From positions 62,001 through 126,000 of the forward strand of contig JAGIAD010000029.1 in NCBI GenBank assembly GCA_017745075.1: 64,000 bases of DNA, read 5' to 3'. The translations under genes were made by a program, and so were the position numbers. Within the stretch, counting starts at the first letter, position 1, and every line of letters starts with the position of its first letter. The notes under the pieces were generated by a model, which saw nothing but the letters and a program-made list of their open reading frames with translations, did no database searches and was not told the DNA's origin. Source of the stretch: Sphingobacteriaceae bacterium (lineage in GTDB: Bacteria; Bacteroidota; Bacteroidia; Sphingobacteriales; Sphingobacteriaceae). Shown here one piece after another: positions 8,702-16,834 of this stretch.

Positions 8702-8743
8702 AGTAAGCTGATTAGATTGTTCCCAACTAATCTAAGTATTTTT

Positions 8744-9199
8744 TTAGTAATTGTAACTTTGTGTGAAAGTATCGGTTGTAAATGTTTTATTCACGGAAGC
8801 AGCAGGTACACCATTCACTACCGGATCAACACTTATTGCAAAGGTATGCCCGGTTGTACCACTATATCCACTCAATATAAAGCTCATTTGATATATAGGC
8901 AATACTGACTCTACCACTACACCACCTGATTTTGTTAACTGTGCCCTGGTAAGTTCAACACTGTATTGATTATCTTGTTGAACCCCGTCTACTTTTATAA
9001 TCGTTTTTACCTTGTCATCAATTGGCGAGCCGCCAAACTCAACTGAGATCCTGTCATCGGCCAGCAATCCCGAAGATTTAACCGTAAATTTGTAGGTTTT
9101 GGTAGGTACCTGAGGTACGTCATCACCAGATTTTTTACATCCGCTCATAACTGCTATGCCCACTATCCAGAGGCATATCATTAAGCTCATTTTTTTCAT
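8744..9199 (-). CDS. small exported lipoprotein of unknown function
   Basis: 151 residues. The lipoprotein signal ends AVMSGC with Cys21 followed by KKSGDD. The mature part is a single beta-rich domain, with KTYKFTVKSSGLLADDRISVEFGG, YSVELTRAQL and MSFILSGYSGTTGHTFAISVDPVVNG, and looks like an immunoglobulin- or jelly-roll-type fold. I do not recognise a family. It is divergent from a sensor kinase, and its leader (9205-9250) is nearly the same as that of the small exported gene at 11439-11915, which also faces a kinase. That suggests both are targets of the same regulator. Confidence 0.75.
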   Translation of the reverse strand: MKKMSLMICLWIVGIAVMSGCKKSGDDVPQVPTKTYKFTVKSSGLLADDRISVEFGGSPIDDKVKTIIKVDGVQQDNQYSVELTRAQLTKSGGVVVESVLPIYQMSFILSGYSGTTGHTFAISVDPVVNGVPAASVNKTFTTDTFTQSYNY

Positions 9200-9204
9200 A
9201 AGAT

Positions 9205-9335
9205 ATTTGTTTTTTCAATAGGCCTACTCTTTACTCACAGTTTTCGGCATCCCTGATAATTAAGATCAAAGTTACCACCAATAAACAGGGTGCATATAGC
9301 TACAAATCGCCGTTTTTTTATATAGCTATTTATAG
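9205..9335. promoter_or_regulatory. conserved divergent regulatory region, copy A
   Basis: Two blocks match the region at 11918-12060. Block 1 (about 9205-9250) carries the motif GCCTACTCTT, then CAGTTTTCGGCATCCCTG; read toward the lipoprotein gene this is CAGGGATGCCGAAAACTG. Block 2 (about 9293-9335) carries a T run followed by an interrupted inverted repeat of TATAGCTA (TATAGCTATTTATAGCTATA). The spacing between blocks is similar in both copies. I infer a shared promoter and operator region; no experiment supports it here. Confidence 0.6.
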
Positions 9336-9424
9336 CTATATGTTGTGTGTTTTTTAGCATAAATTTATTGCAGTTAATGCATTTGTGCTTTTTCTTTTTA
9401 AACAATAAACTATGTTATATTTTA

Positions 9425-11374
9425 ATGGGAAGGTTACCAATATTCTGTTTATTATTATTCCTTAATTATCAAACTGCGTTTGCCCAGCTTCCTGAAACCG
9501 ATAAACGTTATCCTGATAGTTTACAATATGTAGTCAAACATGCAGGTACGGATAGCATAAGTGCTATAGCAAATTTCGCCTTATCCCGACACTGGTGTAA
9601 GGGTCAGGACAATAAAAAAGCAAATTATTACCTGGCCGAAGGGAGAAAACATTGTAAAAACTCACGCTACCTGTATGCATTATACCTATATACTGCAGGT
9701 GTAAATTCGACATACCAGAATAAGGATGCTGCAGTTGCCAAATTTTTTTTATTAAAGGCAGATAGTCTTTTTGCCTATACCAAAACCAAAGAATGCAATC
9801 TTTTAAGGGCCAAACTCTGGAATAATTATTCAATTCTCTTATCGAGGGAAAACAAACAGCAGCAATCAATAGACATTTTATTAAATAAGGTAATTCCTTT
9901 GGCAAGGGCATCGGGAGATTTAGCGATGGAGGGTGTGGCCTACCATGCTGTTGCCGTTTTCATGGATCTGGTGGCGCAAACCGAAAAAGCATCCGTTTAT
10001 TTCAAAAAAAGCATTGGTATACTGGAAAACATTAAAACAGACACGGTGCGTTTGGCCAGGGCTTATAATAACAGTGCAAGAAACAGCATGTTAAGAAATA
10101 AATTTAACGAAGCCAAAGCGACAATCGAAAAAGCCAGGCTACTGTTTAAAAACCATACCGAAACTCCCTCCTACGCATATTTCTGTGGATTTGAAAGTTA
10201 TTATTTCTTAATGCTGAAACAATACGATAAATCGCTCAAAGCATTAAATAAAGGATTGGAAACCGCAACAAGGTTAAAACTTGTTAAAGAACGGAACGAC
10301 CTATTGATCCAAAAATATAACATACTTAATGCACAGCAGAACTATGAAGCAGGTAAAAATGTGATTTTAGAAATCATAAAAAGTGACAGCAACACTTATA
10401 TCGAAAATAAAGTTACCCATTATAAACAAGCTTCTGAATCTTACGAATTGCTCAAAAATTTACCCGAGGCCTTTAAGTGGTTAAAGAAATATACATTTTT
10501 GAGAGACAGTGCCAATAACATCAGGCTAAAAGAAGAAGTAAATGCACTGGAAATCAAATTCAAGGCTGCCGAAAATCAGAAAAAAATTGCTGACCTGAAT
10601 CTGGCCAACCAGAAAGCCAATTTATCAGCTAAAAATAGTCGCCTGTTAAACTGGTTATTGGGCGTTGTGAGCCTGTTAATTTTATTTGTATCCATTTTTG
10701 CAGTTTATTATTACCACAACCAGAAAAAACTTGCTACACAGCGGGAAGAAATCAGGTTGAGCAATGCCATGCTTCAGGGCCAGGAAACCGAACGTTACCG
10801 CGTAGCCAGGGATCTGCACGATGGTTTGGGGAATTTACTTACCGTAATAAAATTTAACCTCGGACAACTGGTAAAAGAAAAACCAGCTGTAGAACTTAAT
10901 GAAATTGCCTATCAGCTGGATCACTCTATAAGCGAACTGCGACGTATTGCACACGACATGATGCCCGAAATGCTCCTTAATATTGGTTTGGAAGCCGCAC
11001 TTAAAGATCTCTGCGAATCGCTTACATCCGATAATCTGGAAATCGATTGTCAGCTCATTAATGTTAAAAATACCATTCCACAACAAATACAGGTATCTAT
11101 TTACCGCATTATACAGGAACTCCTAACCAATGTAGTGAAACATGCGCAGGCCCGGAACGTACTGTTACAATGTACCCAGCAAAAAAATATATTTTTTATT
11201 ACCCTCGAGGATGACGGTAGAGGATTTGATACCAACCAGCAAAAGGAAAAAGCAGGAATCGGCCTTAACAATATAAAAAGCCGTGTGGCTTACTTAAACG
11301 GAAAAATGGAAATTGCATCCCGTGCTGATCAACCAGGTACTTCAATTAATATTGAACTCGATGTTAAAGCTTAA
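9425..11374 (+). CDS. TPR-containing sensor histidine kinase (HisKA_3 type), paralog 1
   Basis: 649 residues from the ATG at 9425, which begins a signal-peptide-like segment (MGRLPIFCLLLFLNYQTAFAQ); an upstream start at 9347 would put 26 extra residues before it. Residues 30-390 are tetratricopeptide-like helical repeats in the periplasm, then a coiled coil (LEIKFKAAENQKKIADLN), one membrane segment at 409-431, and the kinase. The phosphoacceptor is His465 in RVARDLHDGLGN (HisKA_3, NarX/DesK type). The ATPase has QELLTNVVKHA (N box) and EDDGRGF plus GIGLNNIKSR (G boxes). No regulator gene follows directly; the nearest is at 14102, behind a second kinase. Paralog 2 is very similar in the kinase half and much less so in the sensor half. 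Confidence 0.93.
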   Translation: MGRLPIFCLLLFLNYQTAFAQLPETDKRYPDSLQYVVKHAGTDSISAIANFALSRHWCKGQDNKKANYYLAEGRKHCKNSRYLYALYLYTAGVNSTYQNKDAAVAKFFLLKADSLFAYTKTKECNLLRAKLWNNYSILLSRENKQQQSIDILLNKVIPLARASGDLAMEGVAYHAVAVFMDLVAQTEKASVYFKKSIGILENIKTDTVRLARAYNNSARNSMLRNKFNEAKATIEKARLLFKNHTETPSYAYFCGFESYYFLMLKQYDKSLKALNKGLETATRLKLVKERNDLLIQKYNILNAQQNYEAGKNVILEIIKSDSNTYIENKVTHYKQASESYELLKNLPEAFKWLKKYTFLRDSANNIRLKEEVNALEIKFKAAENQKKIADLNLANQKANLSAKNSRLLNWLLGVVSLLILFVSIFAVYYYHNQKKLATQREEIRLSNAMLQGQETERYRVARDLHDGLGNLLTVIKFNLGQLVKEKPAVELNEIAYQLDHSISELRRIAHDMMPEMLLNIGLEAALKDLCESLTSDNLEIDCQLINVKNTIPQQIQVSIYRIIQELLTNVVKHAQARNVLLQCTQQKNIFFITLEDDGRGFDTNQQKEKAGIGLNNIKSRVAYLNGKMEIASRADQPGTSINIELDVKA

Positions 11375-11438
11375 AATCGTATCTGTTGTGCAATAAATTT
11401 AGATTACGCCGCTCGATTTCCGGTAATAAAACATTAAC

Positions 11439-11915
11439 CTATTTCTTTATGATAATGGAGATCTGTCCGTCTTCCATCCCTGAAATATTCTTTTCGGCAA
11501 AAACTATAGGGTTTGTTTTTTGAAGTGCCTTTAACAGATCGTCGCTGGTACCACTATGTTGCAGGCTAATGCTGGAACCACCGGTACTGAATTTCGTTTT
11601 TGCGCTGATTACCCCTTTTGTATTTTCTGCTTTTTCTGCAATACTTTTTAAGGTAGCAAAATCGGCACCGCTAATATTTACAATGGTTTGTGTTTCTGCG
11701 GCAGCAACGGCACTTGTATTATCTTTCTTTTTACCGAAAAAATTACTAATTAAACCACCTGTTTTTCCGGCTTTATCAGCAGTGGCGCCTGCCTTATCTA
11801 CCTTCTCACTTACCTTGTCAATTTTACCTAATAAGCGATCAACAGCACTTTGTGCGTTTGCATTTACCAAGCCCAACAACAGAAAGGCCAAGCATAAAAT
11901 TCCAATCTTTTTCAT
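11439..11915 (-). CDS. exported protein, DUF4252-like, unknown function
   Basis: 158 residues from the ATG at 11915 (MKKIGILCLAFLLLGLVNANAQ, cleavage after Ala); upstream in-frame starts would place the conserved regulatory motif inside the coding region, so I reject them. The mature protein begins with an amphipathic helical stretch rich in Lys, Asp and Ala (DRLLGKIDKVSEKVDKAGATADKAG), then a small alpha/beta domain (VNISGADFATLKSIAEKAENTKGVISA to DGQISIIIKK) reminiscent of DUF4252 or BON-like folds. The gene is divergent from the second TPR kinase and shares a leader with the lipoprotein gene at 8744-9199. Likely a regulated envelope protein; function not known. Confidence 0.7.
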   Translation of the reverse strand: MKKIGILCLAFLLLGLVNANAQSAVDRLLGKIDKVSEKVDKAGATADKAGKTGGLISNFFGKKKDNTSAVAAAETQTIVNISGADFATLKSIAEKAENTKGVISAKTKFSTGGSSISLQHSGTSDDLLKALQKTNPIVFAEKNISGMEDGQISIIIKK

Positions 11916-11917
11916 CA

Positions 11918-12100
11918 TATTTGTTTCCCTAATAAGCCTACTCTTATCAACAGTTTTCGGCATCCCTGTGGTCATCCCTAATCAAATTTAGTTTCAATTA
12001 AGCACCGTAACTATAGCGACAATTAGCCTTTTTTATATATGACTATAAATAGCTATTTAATATCTTTTTTTTAACCTAATTTCGGTCATCCCTTAAAATT
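11918..12100. promoter_or_regulatory. conserved divergent regulatory region, copy B, with extra motif copies
   Basis: Block 1 (about 11920-11960) repeats the leader of copy A: AAGCCTACTCTT then CAGTTTTCGGCATCCCTG. Immediately after it comes GTGGTCATCCCTAAT (about 11967-11981) and at about 12081-12096 TTTCGGTCATCCCTTAA, so the core GG(T)CATCCCT occurs three times here. Block 2 (about 12011-12062) has TATAGCGACAATTAGCC, a T run, and ACTATAAATAGCTATTT, matching block 2 of copy A. The repeated core on both sides of two divergent genes looks like operator sites, perhaps for the LuxR-type regulator at 14102. This is an inference. Confidence 0.6.
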
Positions 12101-12171
12101 GAATTGTGGTGATGGCTTCCGCTCGTTTCTTCCATACCACATAAAGCGGATTAATGTTGCAGTATTAGCAG

Positions 12172-14115
12172 ATGAGGAAGTTATTGGTATTTTTTTTATT
12201 GATGTTCTGCGGGTTTTTAATGGCGTTTCCACAAACGCCTGTAGTAAGCAAACAATATCCTGATAGTTTATTGCAGGTAGTAAAAAATTCGCCTTCTGAT
12301 AGCTTAAAGGCCAGGGCCTGCTTTAAATTAACCCTTTATTGGCGCGACAGGGATCGGTTAAAATCCAAAATATACCTTGATCAATCTTTTAAGTACTCAG
12401 CCAGACACCCTTATTTAAAAGCCATTTATTACCATTATCTGGCGGCCTACTATTACCCTACCAACAGCTCAAAAAGTGAGGCCAATTACCTCATAGCCGA
12501 CCGGGAATTAGCACGTTTTAAAACCAGAGAATCTTACTTTATAAGGGCCAAGGGCTGGGGAAACTATGCCAACCTGCAGGGGCACAAAGGCAACGATCTT
12601 TTAATGGCCGATATCCTGCTGCGGAAAAGTATTCCACTGATCAAAAAATCAGGCGAAGACGAGTTTTTAGCCAAATATTATAATGATCTGGGATTGATTT
12701 TCAGTGACCAGCAACAGTATGATAAATCGGAAAAATACTTTCTCCTGGCCATATCAATTTATAAGAAACTAAGGCTATGGGATATTACCCATTTGTGTGA
12801 TGCTTACCTAAATGCAAGCAAAAACTACCTGTTAACCAATAAAACAGACTTGGCCAAACAGGCGCTTGACAAGGCAAAAAAAATCCTTCCAAAATGCCCA
12901 GACAGCTTAACTTATGCCGATTATTACCTGGTAGAAGGGCAATATTTTAGGGATAAGAAAAAACTTAATGAAAGTCTCGAAAGCATTAATAAAGGCCTTA
13001 CCATTGCGAAACAGATAAAAGATCCTTACGAAGAAGAGCTTCTAAATGCCCAGAAATATAAAACATTGATGGTGCAGGGAGAATACCGGAAGGCAGCAGT
13101 AATTGTAAATTCAATATTAAAAAATCCGGAGGTAAAATTTTCACCAGATAGTTTAACTTATTATAAGGATTTATCGGCTATATACTACCAACTGGGGGAA
13201 AGTAAAAGTGCTTACAACCTGCTTAAAAAATACACTGTATTAAATGACAGCTTAAACAAGCTCGATATCCTGCGTAAAATAAACCAGCTGGAAATAAAAT
13301 TTAAAACTGCAGAAAACCAGAAAAAAATTGCTGAACTGAACACCGCAAACCAGGAAGCCAACCTATCTGCAAAAAACAGCCGCCTGCTAAATTGGTTATT
13401 GGGTGTAATCAGCCTCTTAATTTTATCGATGTTTATTTTTGGCATCAATTACTACTACAATCAAAAAAAAATCAGTACACAGCAGGATGAAATCCGGATC
13501 AGTAATGCCATGATCCAGGGACAGGAAATAGAGCGTTACCGGGTAGCCAGAGACCTTCATGATGGTTTGGGTAATATACTGGCCGTGGTTAAATTTAACC
13601 TGTGGCAATTCGCCAAAGAAAAACCCGATACAGAACTTGATGAAGTAATTGGTCAGTTAGACCATTCGGTAAACGAATTGCGGCGTATTTCGCACGGCAT
13701 GATGCCAGAAATGCTTTTCAATATTAGTTTGGAGGCCGCCTTAAAAGATCTTTGCGAATCGCTCACGTCTGATGAACTCGACATAGATTGCCAGTTTATT
13801 AATATCGAAAGTACCATCCCGCAACAAACACAGGTATCCATTTACCGCATTATACAGGAGTTGCTTACCAACGTGGTGAAACATGCAGAGGCAAAAAATG
13901 TATTTTTGCAGTGCACGCAGAATAAAAACATTTTCTTTATCACGCTCGAAGATGATGGCAAGGGCTTTAATATCGATCAGCAAAATGCGAAAGCCGGAAT
14001 GGGCTTAAATAATATTAAAAGCCGGGTAGCTTATTTAAATGGAAAAATAGAAATCGGTCCCCGGATCAATCAACCAGGTACTTCAATTAATATAGAATTA
14101 AATGTTAAAGCCTAA
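12172..14115 (+). CDS. TPR-containing sensor histidine kinase (HisKA_3 type), paralog 2
   Basis: 647 residues. A signal peptide (MRKLLVFFLLMFCGFLMAFPQ) leads into a TPR-like helical sensor region (about 30-385) with repeated motifs such as YNDLGLIFSDQQQYDKSEKYFLLAI. A coiled coil, one membrane segment (NWLLGVISLLILSMFIFGIN), and a HisKA_3 kinase follow. The phosphoacceptor is His463 in RVARDLHDGLGN; the N box reads QELLTNVVKHA and the G box EDDGKGF and GMGLNNIKSR. The 3' end overlaps the response regulator gene by 14 bp in a different frame, so kinase and regulator are a translationally coupled pair. Compared with paralog 1 (9425-11374) the kinase half is nearly the same and the sensor half differs, which suggests different inputs to the same output. 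Confidence 0.95.
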   Translation: MRKLLVFFLLMFCGFLMAFPQTPVVSKQYPDSLLQVVKNSPSDSLKARACFKLTLYWRDRDRLKSKIYLDQSFKYSARHPYLKAIYYHYLAAYYYPTNSSKSEANYLIADRELARFKTRESYFIRAKGWGNYANLQGHKGNDLLMADILLRKSIPLIKKSGEDEFLAKYYNDLGLIFSDQQQYDKSEKYFLLAISIYKKLRLWDITHLCDAYLNASKNYLLTNKTDLAKQALDKAKKILPKCPDSLTYADYYLVEGQYFRDKKKLNESLESINKGLTIAKQIKDPYEEELLNAQKYKTLMVQGEYRKAAVIVNSILKNPEVKFSPDSLTYYKDLSAIYYQLGESKSAYNLLKKYTVLNDSLNKLDILRKINQLEIKFKTAENQKKIAELNTANQEANLSAKNSRLLNWLLGVISLLILSMFIFGINYYYNQKKISTQQDEIRISNAMIQGQEIERYRVARDLHDGLGNILAVVKFNLWQFAKEKPDTELDEVIGQLDHSVNELRRISHGMMPEMLFNISLEAALKDLCESLTSDELDIDCQFINIESTIPQQTQVSIYRIIQELLTNVVKHAEAKNVFLQCTQNKNIFFITLEDDGKGFNIDQQNAKAGMGLNNIKSRVAYLNGKIEIGPRINQPGTSINIELNVKA

Positions 14116-14737
14116 ACCAACACTCGTTCTTGCTGATGACCATCCCATTATTATAGAGGGATTAACCAAGCTATTGGGCAAAAACGAAGGATTTGAAATT
14201 ATAGCCAGCTTTACCAATGGGCAGGATCTTCTTACTTATATTAAAAAAAATCCGGTCAACATTACCCTTATCGATATTATCCTGCCCGATATCAATGGCA
14301 TGATATTGTGTAAGGAAATCAAGAGAATAGCACCTGATACCATTGTTATTGCGCTAAGCAACCACCGGGAAAGGAGCGCTATTACCAAGATGCTGGAGAA
14401 CGGGGCAAACGGTTATATCCTTAAAGATGCATCGATAGATGAAATTGGCAATTGCATAAACGAAGCCCTTGAGGGTAAGATCACTTTTAGCAAAGGGGTA
14501 ACAGATGTAATATCAAAATCGCCCTCCAAAACCAAATGGGGCTTTGTAAAACTCACTTCAAGGGAAAGCGAAATCCTGAAACTGGTTGCACAGGGCTTAA
14601 CCGCATCAAAAATTGCAGAGATACTTTTTTTGAGCAAATTTACGGTCGATAACCATAAGAAAAATCTGTTGCAAAAACTTCATGCTAAAAATATTGCCGA
14701 ACTTATTAGCAATGCCACCGGCCAGGGCTTACTTTGA
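14102..14737 (+). CDS. LuxR/NarL-type response regulator
   Basis: 211 residues: receiver domain (1-120) and LuxR-type helix-turn-helix (about 145-205). Receiver residues are present: Asp12-Asp13, phosphoacceptor Asp58 in LIDIILPD, Ser86, and Lys108 in YILKD. The DNA-binding part contains LTSRESEILKLVAQGLTASKIAEIL and VDNHKKNLLQKL, the usual recognition helix of this family. It overlaps the end of kinase paralog 2 by 14 bp. As the only regulator gene nearby, it may serve both kinases. The repeated AGGGATG-type motifs at the two divergent intergenic regions are candidate binding sites. Confidence 0.95.
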   Translation: MLKPKPTLVLADDHPIIIEGLTKLLGKNEGFEIIASFTNGQDLLTYIKKNPVNITLIDIILPDINGMILCKEIKRIAPDTIVIALSNHRERSAITKMLENGANGYILKDASIDEIGNCINEALEGKITFSKGVTDVISKSPSKTKWGFVKLTSRESEILKLVAQGLTASKIAEILFLSKFTVDNHKKNLLQKLHAKNIAELISNATGQGLL

Positions 14738-14740
14738 TTA

Positions 14741-15406
14741 TCAGATCAGTTCTTTTTGCAGCATAAATTCTTTCGCGTTAGCAAAGCTGAGGAACAGCTC
14801 ATCGGCCACTTTAAGCTTTTGGTGCGTACGCACATTACTTTGGATAGCATAACAGGTAATGCCTGCAGCCATGGCCGATTTAACACCATTTAGGGTATCC
14901 TCAAAAACAATGCATTCGTCTTTTTGCAAACCTAGGCGCTCTACACATAAGTTGTAACTTTCAGGATCAGGCTTTGATTTACTCACATCTGTGCGGGTAA
15001 TGAACAGACTGAAATACTTCGCCAGACCATTCCGCTCAAAAACAGCTTCCACATCGATTTTAGGGCTGGCTGTAACCACTGCAAGCGTAAGTCCTTTTTC
15101 ATAAGCAAACTGCACAAATTCCAGGGCAAAAGGCATTAACCGGATATCGGTTGTTCTAAAACCATTGAAGGTTATTTTTTCTCTTCTATCAATAAAGCTT
15201 TCTAAATCTTCATCGATTTTATAGCGTTCAATAATCGTTTTTGCATTTTTAGGCAGAGGAATCCCTGCATAATTGCTTGACCAATCTTTAAATTCAATGT
15301 TAACATTATATGGGCATAAAAACGTATTCCAACAATCGAAATGAAATTTCTCTGAATCAATTAATGTACCGTCTAAATCGAAAAGAAGGGCTTTTATTTT
15401 ACTCAT
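14741..15406 (-). CDS. HAD family hydrolase (beta-phosphoglucomutase-like)
   Basis: 221 residues, HAD subfamily IA with a cap inserted after motif I. Motif I FDLDGTLIDSE has the nucleophile Asp10 and the acid Asp12; motif II is VVTASPK; motif III Lys in SKSKPDPESY; motif IV FEDTLNGVKSA. Most likely a phosphatase or phosphomutase acting on a small sugar phosphate; the exact substrate cannot be read from sequence. The gene ends only 3 bp from the stop of the response regulator on the opposite strand. It lies 25 bp downstream of the phytase-like gene, so these two are likely co-transcribed. Confidence 0.9.
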   Translation of the reverse strand: MSKIKALLFDLDGTLIDSEKFHFDCWNTFLCPYNVNIEFKDWSSNYAGIPLPKNAKTIIERYKIDEDLESFIDRREKITFNGFRTTDIRLMPFALEFVQFAYEKGLTLAVVTASPKIDVEAVFERNGLAKYFSLFITRTDVSKSKPDPESYNLCVERLGLQKDECIVFEDTLNGVKSAMAAGITCYAIQSNVRTHQKLKVADELFLSFANAKEFMLQKELI

Positions 15407-15431
15407 TTATAGATTTTAAATTGGAATGATG

Positions 15432-16592
15432 TTATGGGATGATCTCGAAAAGAAAAAACTGCTGTACCTGCGATTTTCCAAAATTATTGTCTACACAGAA
15501 TATCAGGGAATGGTGCCCGTTTGCAAGTTTTGGCCCAAATGTTACTCCTTCGAAATTATCGATATGCCTGTTTAGCGTATCAAAGTCGAAAAGCAACTTC
15601 TTTGTTAAAGGTTTTGGAGGGTTTTTCACGAACGATGCATTATTAATCTCATTTTCGGCACCATTCAGATCAACCAGGTAAAGTTTTAAAAAAGTATGGT
15701 CATCATGTCCTTTTGCCCAGGCCCTTTCCATAATCAAAAGCGTGTGATTGTTAATCGCCAGTATCTCTGAGATGCCGTTCACATTCCAGTCATTGTCTAC
15801 AGTGGGTTTCACAGGTAAAGCATCCAGATTATAGGCATATTGAGCCGTATTCTTTTTAGTAGCCACGTCGAATTTTAAAATTCGCGTTAAAGCCTTATCA
15901 TAGCCAAAAGAAGATTGTGGCCCATCCTGGTATAAAGGTTCCTCTAAACTGGCATATAATGTTTTATAATGATCGGCATAGGTTAAGCCTTCAAATAACG
16001 CATTTTTGCGCGGACCGCTTTCAGTTTTCGTAAAATGGAAACCTTTGGGTAACGGGATACTATCTAAAAACTTCCCGCCTGTAGAAATAAAAGTTAAACT
16101 GGGTTGAACAATGGTGGTATCGCCATTTTTAAACAACCGTTCCCCTTCGCTGCTCCAAATTAATTGTCTGGTAACCGGATTGTAACGAACAGACTCGCCA
16201 TCTGGCTTCACGCTTTTATCCGTGCCATATTTAGGGTATTGTTTTCCGTTTTCCTGTAAAAGATAGGTAACGCCTGTTATACGAATGGTATCAATTTTAT
16301 TTTCTTTGAGATCTAGCTGCGCTGTGTAGATCCTCGCCGGACTAACCTGTGAAGGATCATCACTGATCAGGTAATATAGATTATGAGCAGCATCATAGTC
16401 AATCCCCGATAAACCACCAACCACCGAATTTTCGAAAACCTGATTTAATGGCATAATATATTCATGGAGAAATTTAACCGACGAAATACGGGTTTCATTC
16501 TGCCTAACCGTTACCTGTTTTGTTGCAGCGCATGACGATAGCAGAACTACCAAAAAAGCATAAACAAAAAAAAGCCGAGGCATAGGTTTCAA
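15432..16592 (-). CDS. esterase-like activity of phytase family lipoprotein
   Basis: 386 residues. The lipoprotein signal ends VVLLSSC (Cys21). The body matches the phytase-like esterase family (PF13449 by knowledge): GGLSGIDYDAAHNLYYLISDD, an FEGLTYADHYKTLYASLEEPL block, NVNGISEILAINNHTLLIMERAW and DNFEGVTFGPKL near the end. Proteins of this family are secreted or surface-attached beta-propellers; true phytase activity is not proven for most. It is the upstream member of a two-gene unit with the HAD hydrolase. Together they suggest phosphate ester use, but this is only plausible. Confidence 0.88.
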   Translation of the reverse strand: MKPMPRLFFVYAFLVVLLSSCAATKQVTVRQNETRISSVKFLHEYIMPLNQVFENSVVGGLSGIDYDAAHNLYYLISDDPSQVSPARIYTAQLDLKENKIDTIRITGVTYLLQENGKQYPKYGTDKSVKPDGESVRYNPVTRQLIWSSEGERLFKNGDTTIVQPSLTFISTGGKFLDSIPLPKGFHFTKTESGPRKNALFEGLTYADHYKTLYASLEEPLYQDGPQSSFGYDKALTRILKFDVATKKNTAQYAYNLDALPVKPTVDNDWNVNGISEILAINNHTLLIMERAWAKGHDDHTFLKLYLVDLNGAENEINNASFVKNPPKPLTKKLLFDFDTLNRHIDNFEGVTFGPKLANGHHSLIFCVDNNFGKSQVQQFFLFEIIP

Positions 16593-16639
16593 ATCGGAAT
16601 ATTTAGGATGTAAAAATATGGATTTTTGGTTGCCTGCAA

Positions 16640-16668
16640 TACGTCACCCTGAATTTATTTCAGGGTCT
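16640..16668. repeat. short hairpin repeat fragment (CACCCTGAAT...ATTTCAGGGTC)
   Basis: CACCCTGAAT and ATTTCAGGGT flank a short loop. This matches a class of short palindromic intergenic repeats common in Bacteroidota. It lies between the phytase-like gene start and the DUF6515 gene terminator; no coding potential is seen nearby. Confidence 0.5.
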
Positions 16669-16783
16669 CCCGCTAACAATACACCAGTGCAAGACTTTTC
16701 TGTGGTTTTGGATGTTTCCATCCAACACTCCTTAATAACACCTGTGTTTTCTCCGGATCAACCATCGTTTGGTATAAATAAGA

Positions 16784-16810
16784 ACAGCCAGACGTGTACC
16801 ATCCGGCTGT
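16784..16810 (-). terminator. possible terminator of the DUF6515 gene
   Basis: ACAGCC (16784-16789) and GGCTGT (16805-16810) pair around a 15-nt loop; on the minus strand it is followed by TCTTATTT, a weak T tract. The position, 25 bp past the stop at 16835, fits. Confidence 0.5.
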
Positions 16811-16834
16811 ACAATAAGTCTATATAATCCCTAC

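Noticed and set aside
9347..9424. Upstream start of TPR kinase paralog 1
   Set aside because: It would put 26 residues before a normal signal peptide; the paralog starts directly with its signal peptide.
11916..11975. Longer N terminus of the DUF4252-like gene starting MTTGMPKTVDKS
   Set aside because: The matching stretch before the other small exported gene has stop codons, and the signal peptide begins at 11915, so this stretch is leader and not protein.
16618..16827. 69-codon open frame on the plus strand between two genes
   Set aside because: It spans a dispersed hairpin repeat and the likely terminator of the DUF6515 gene; composition is not protein-like.
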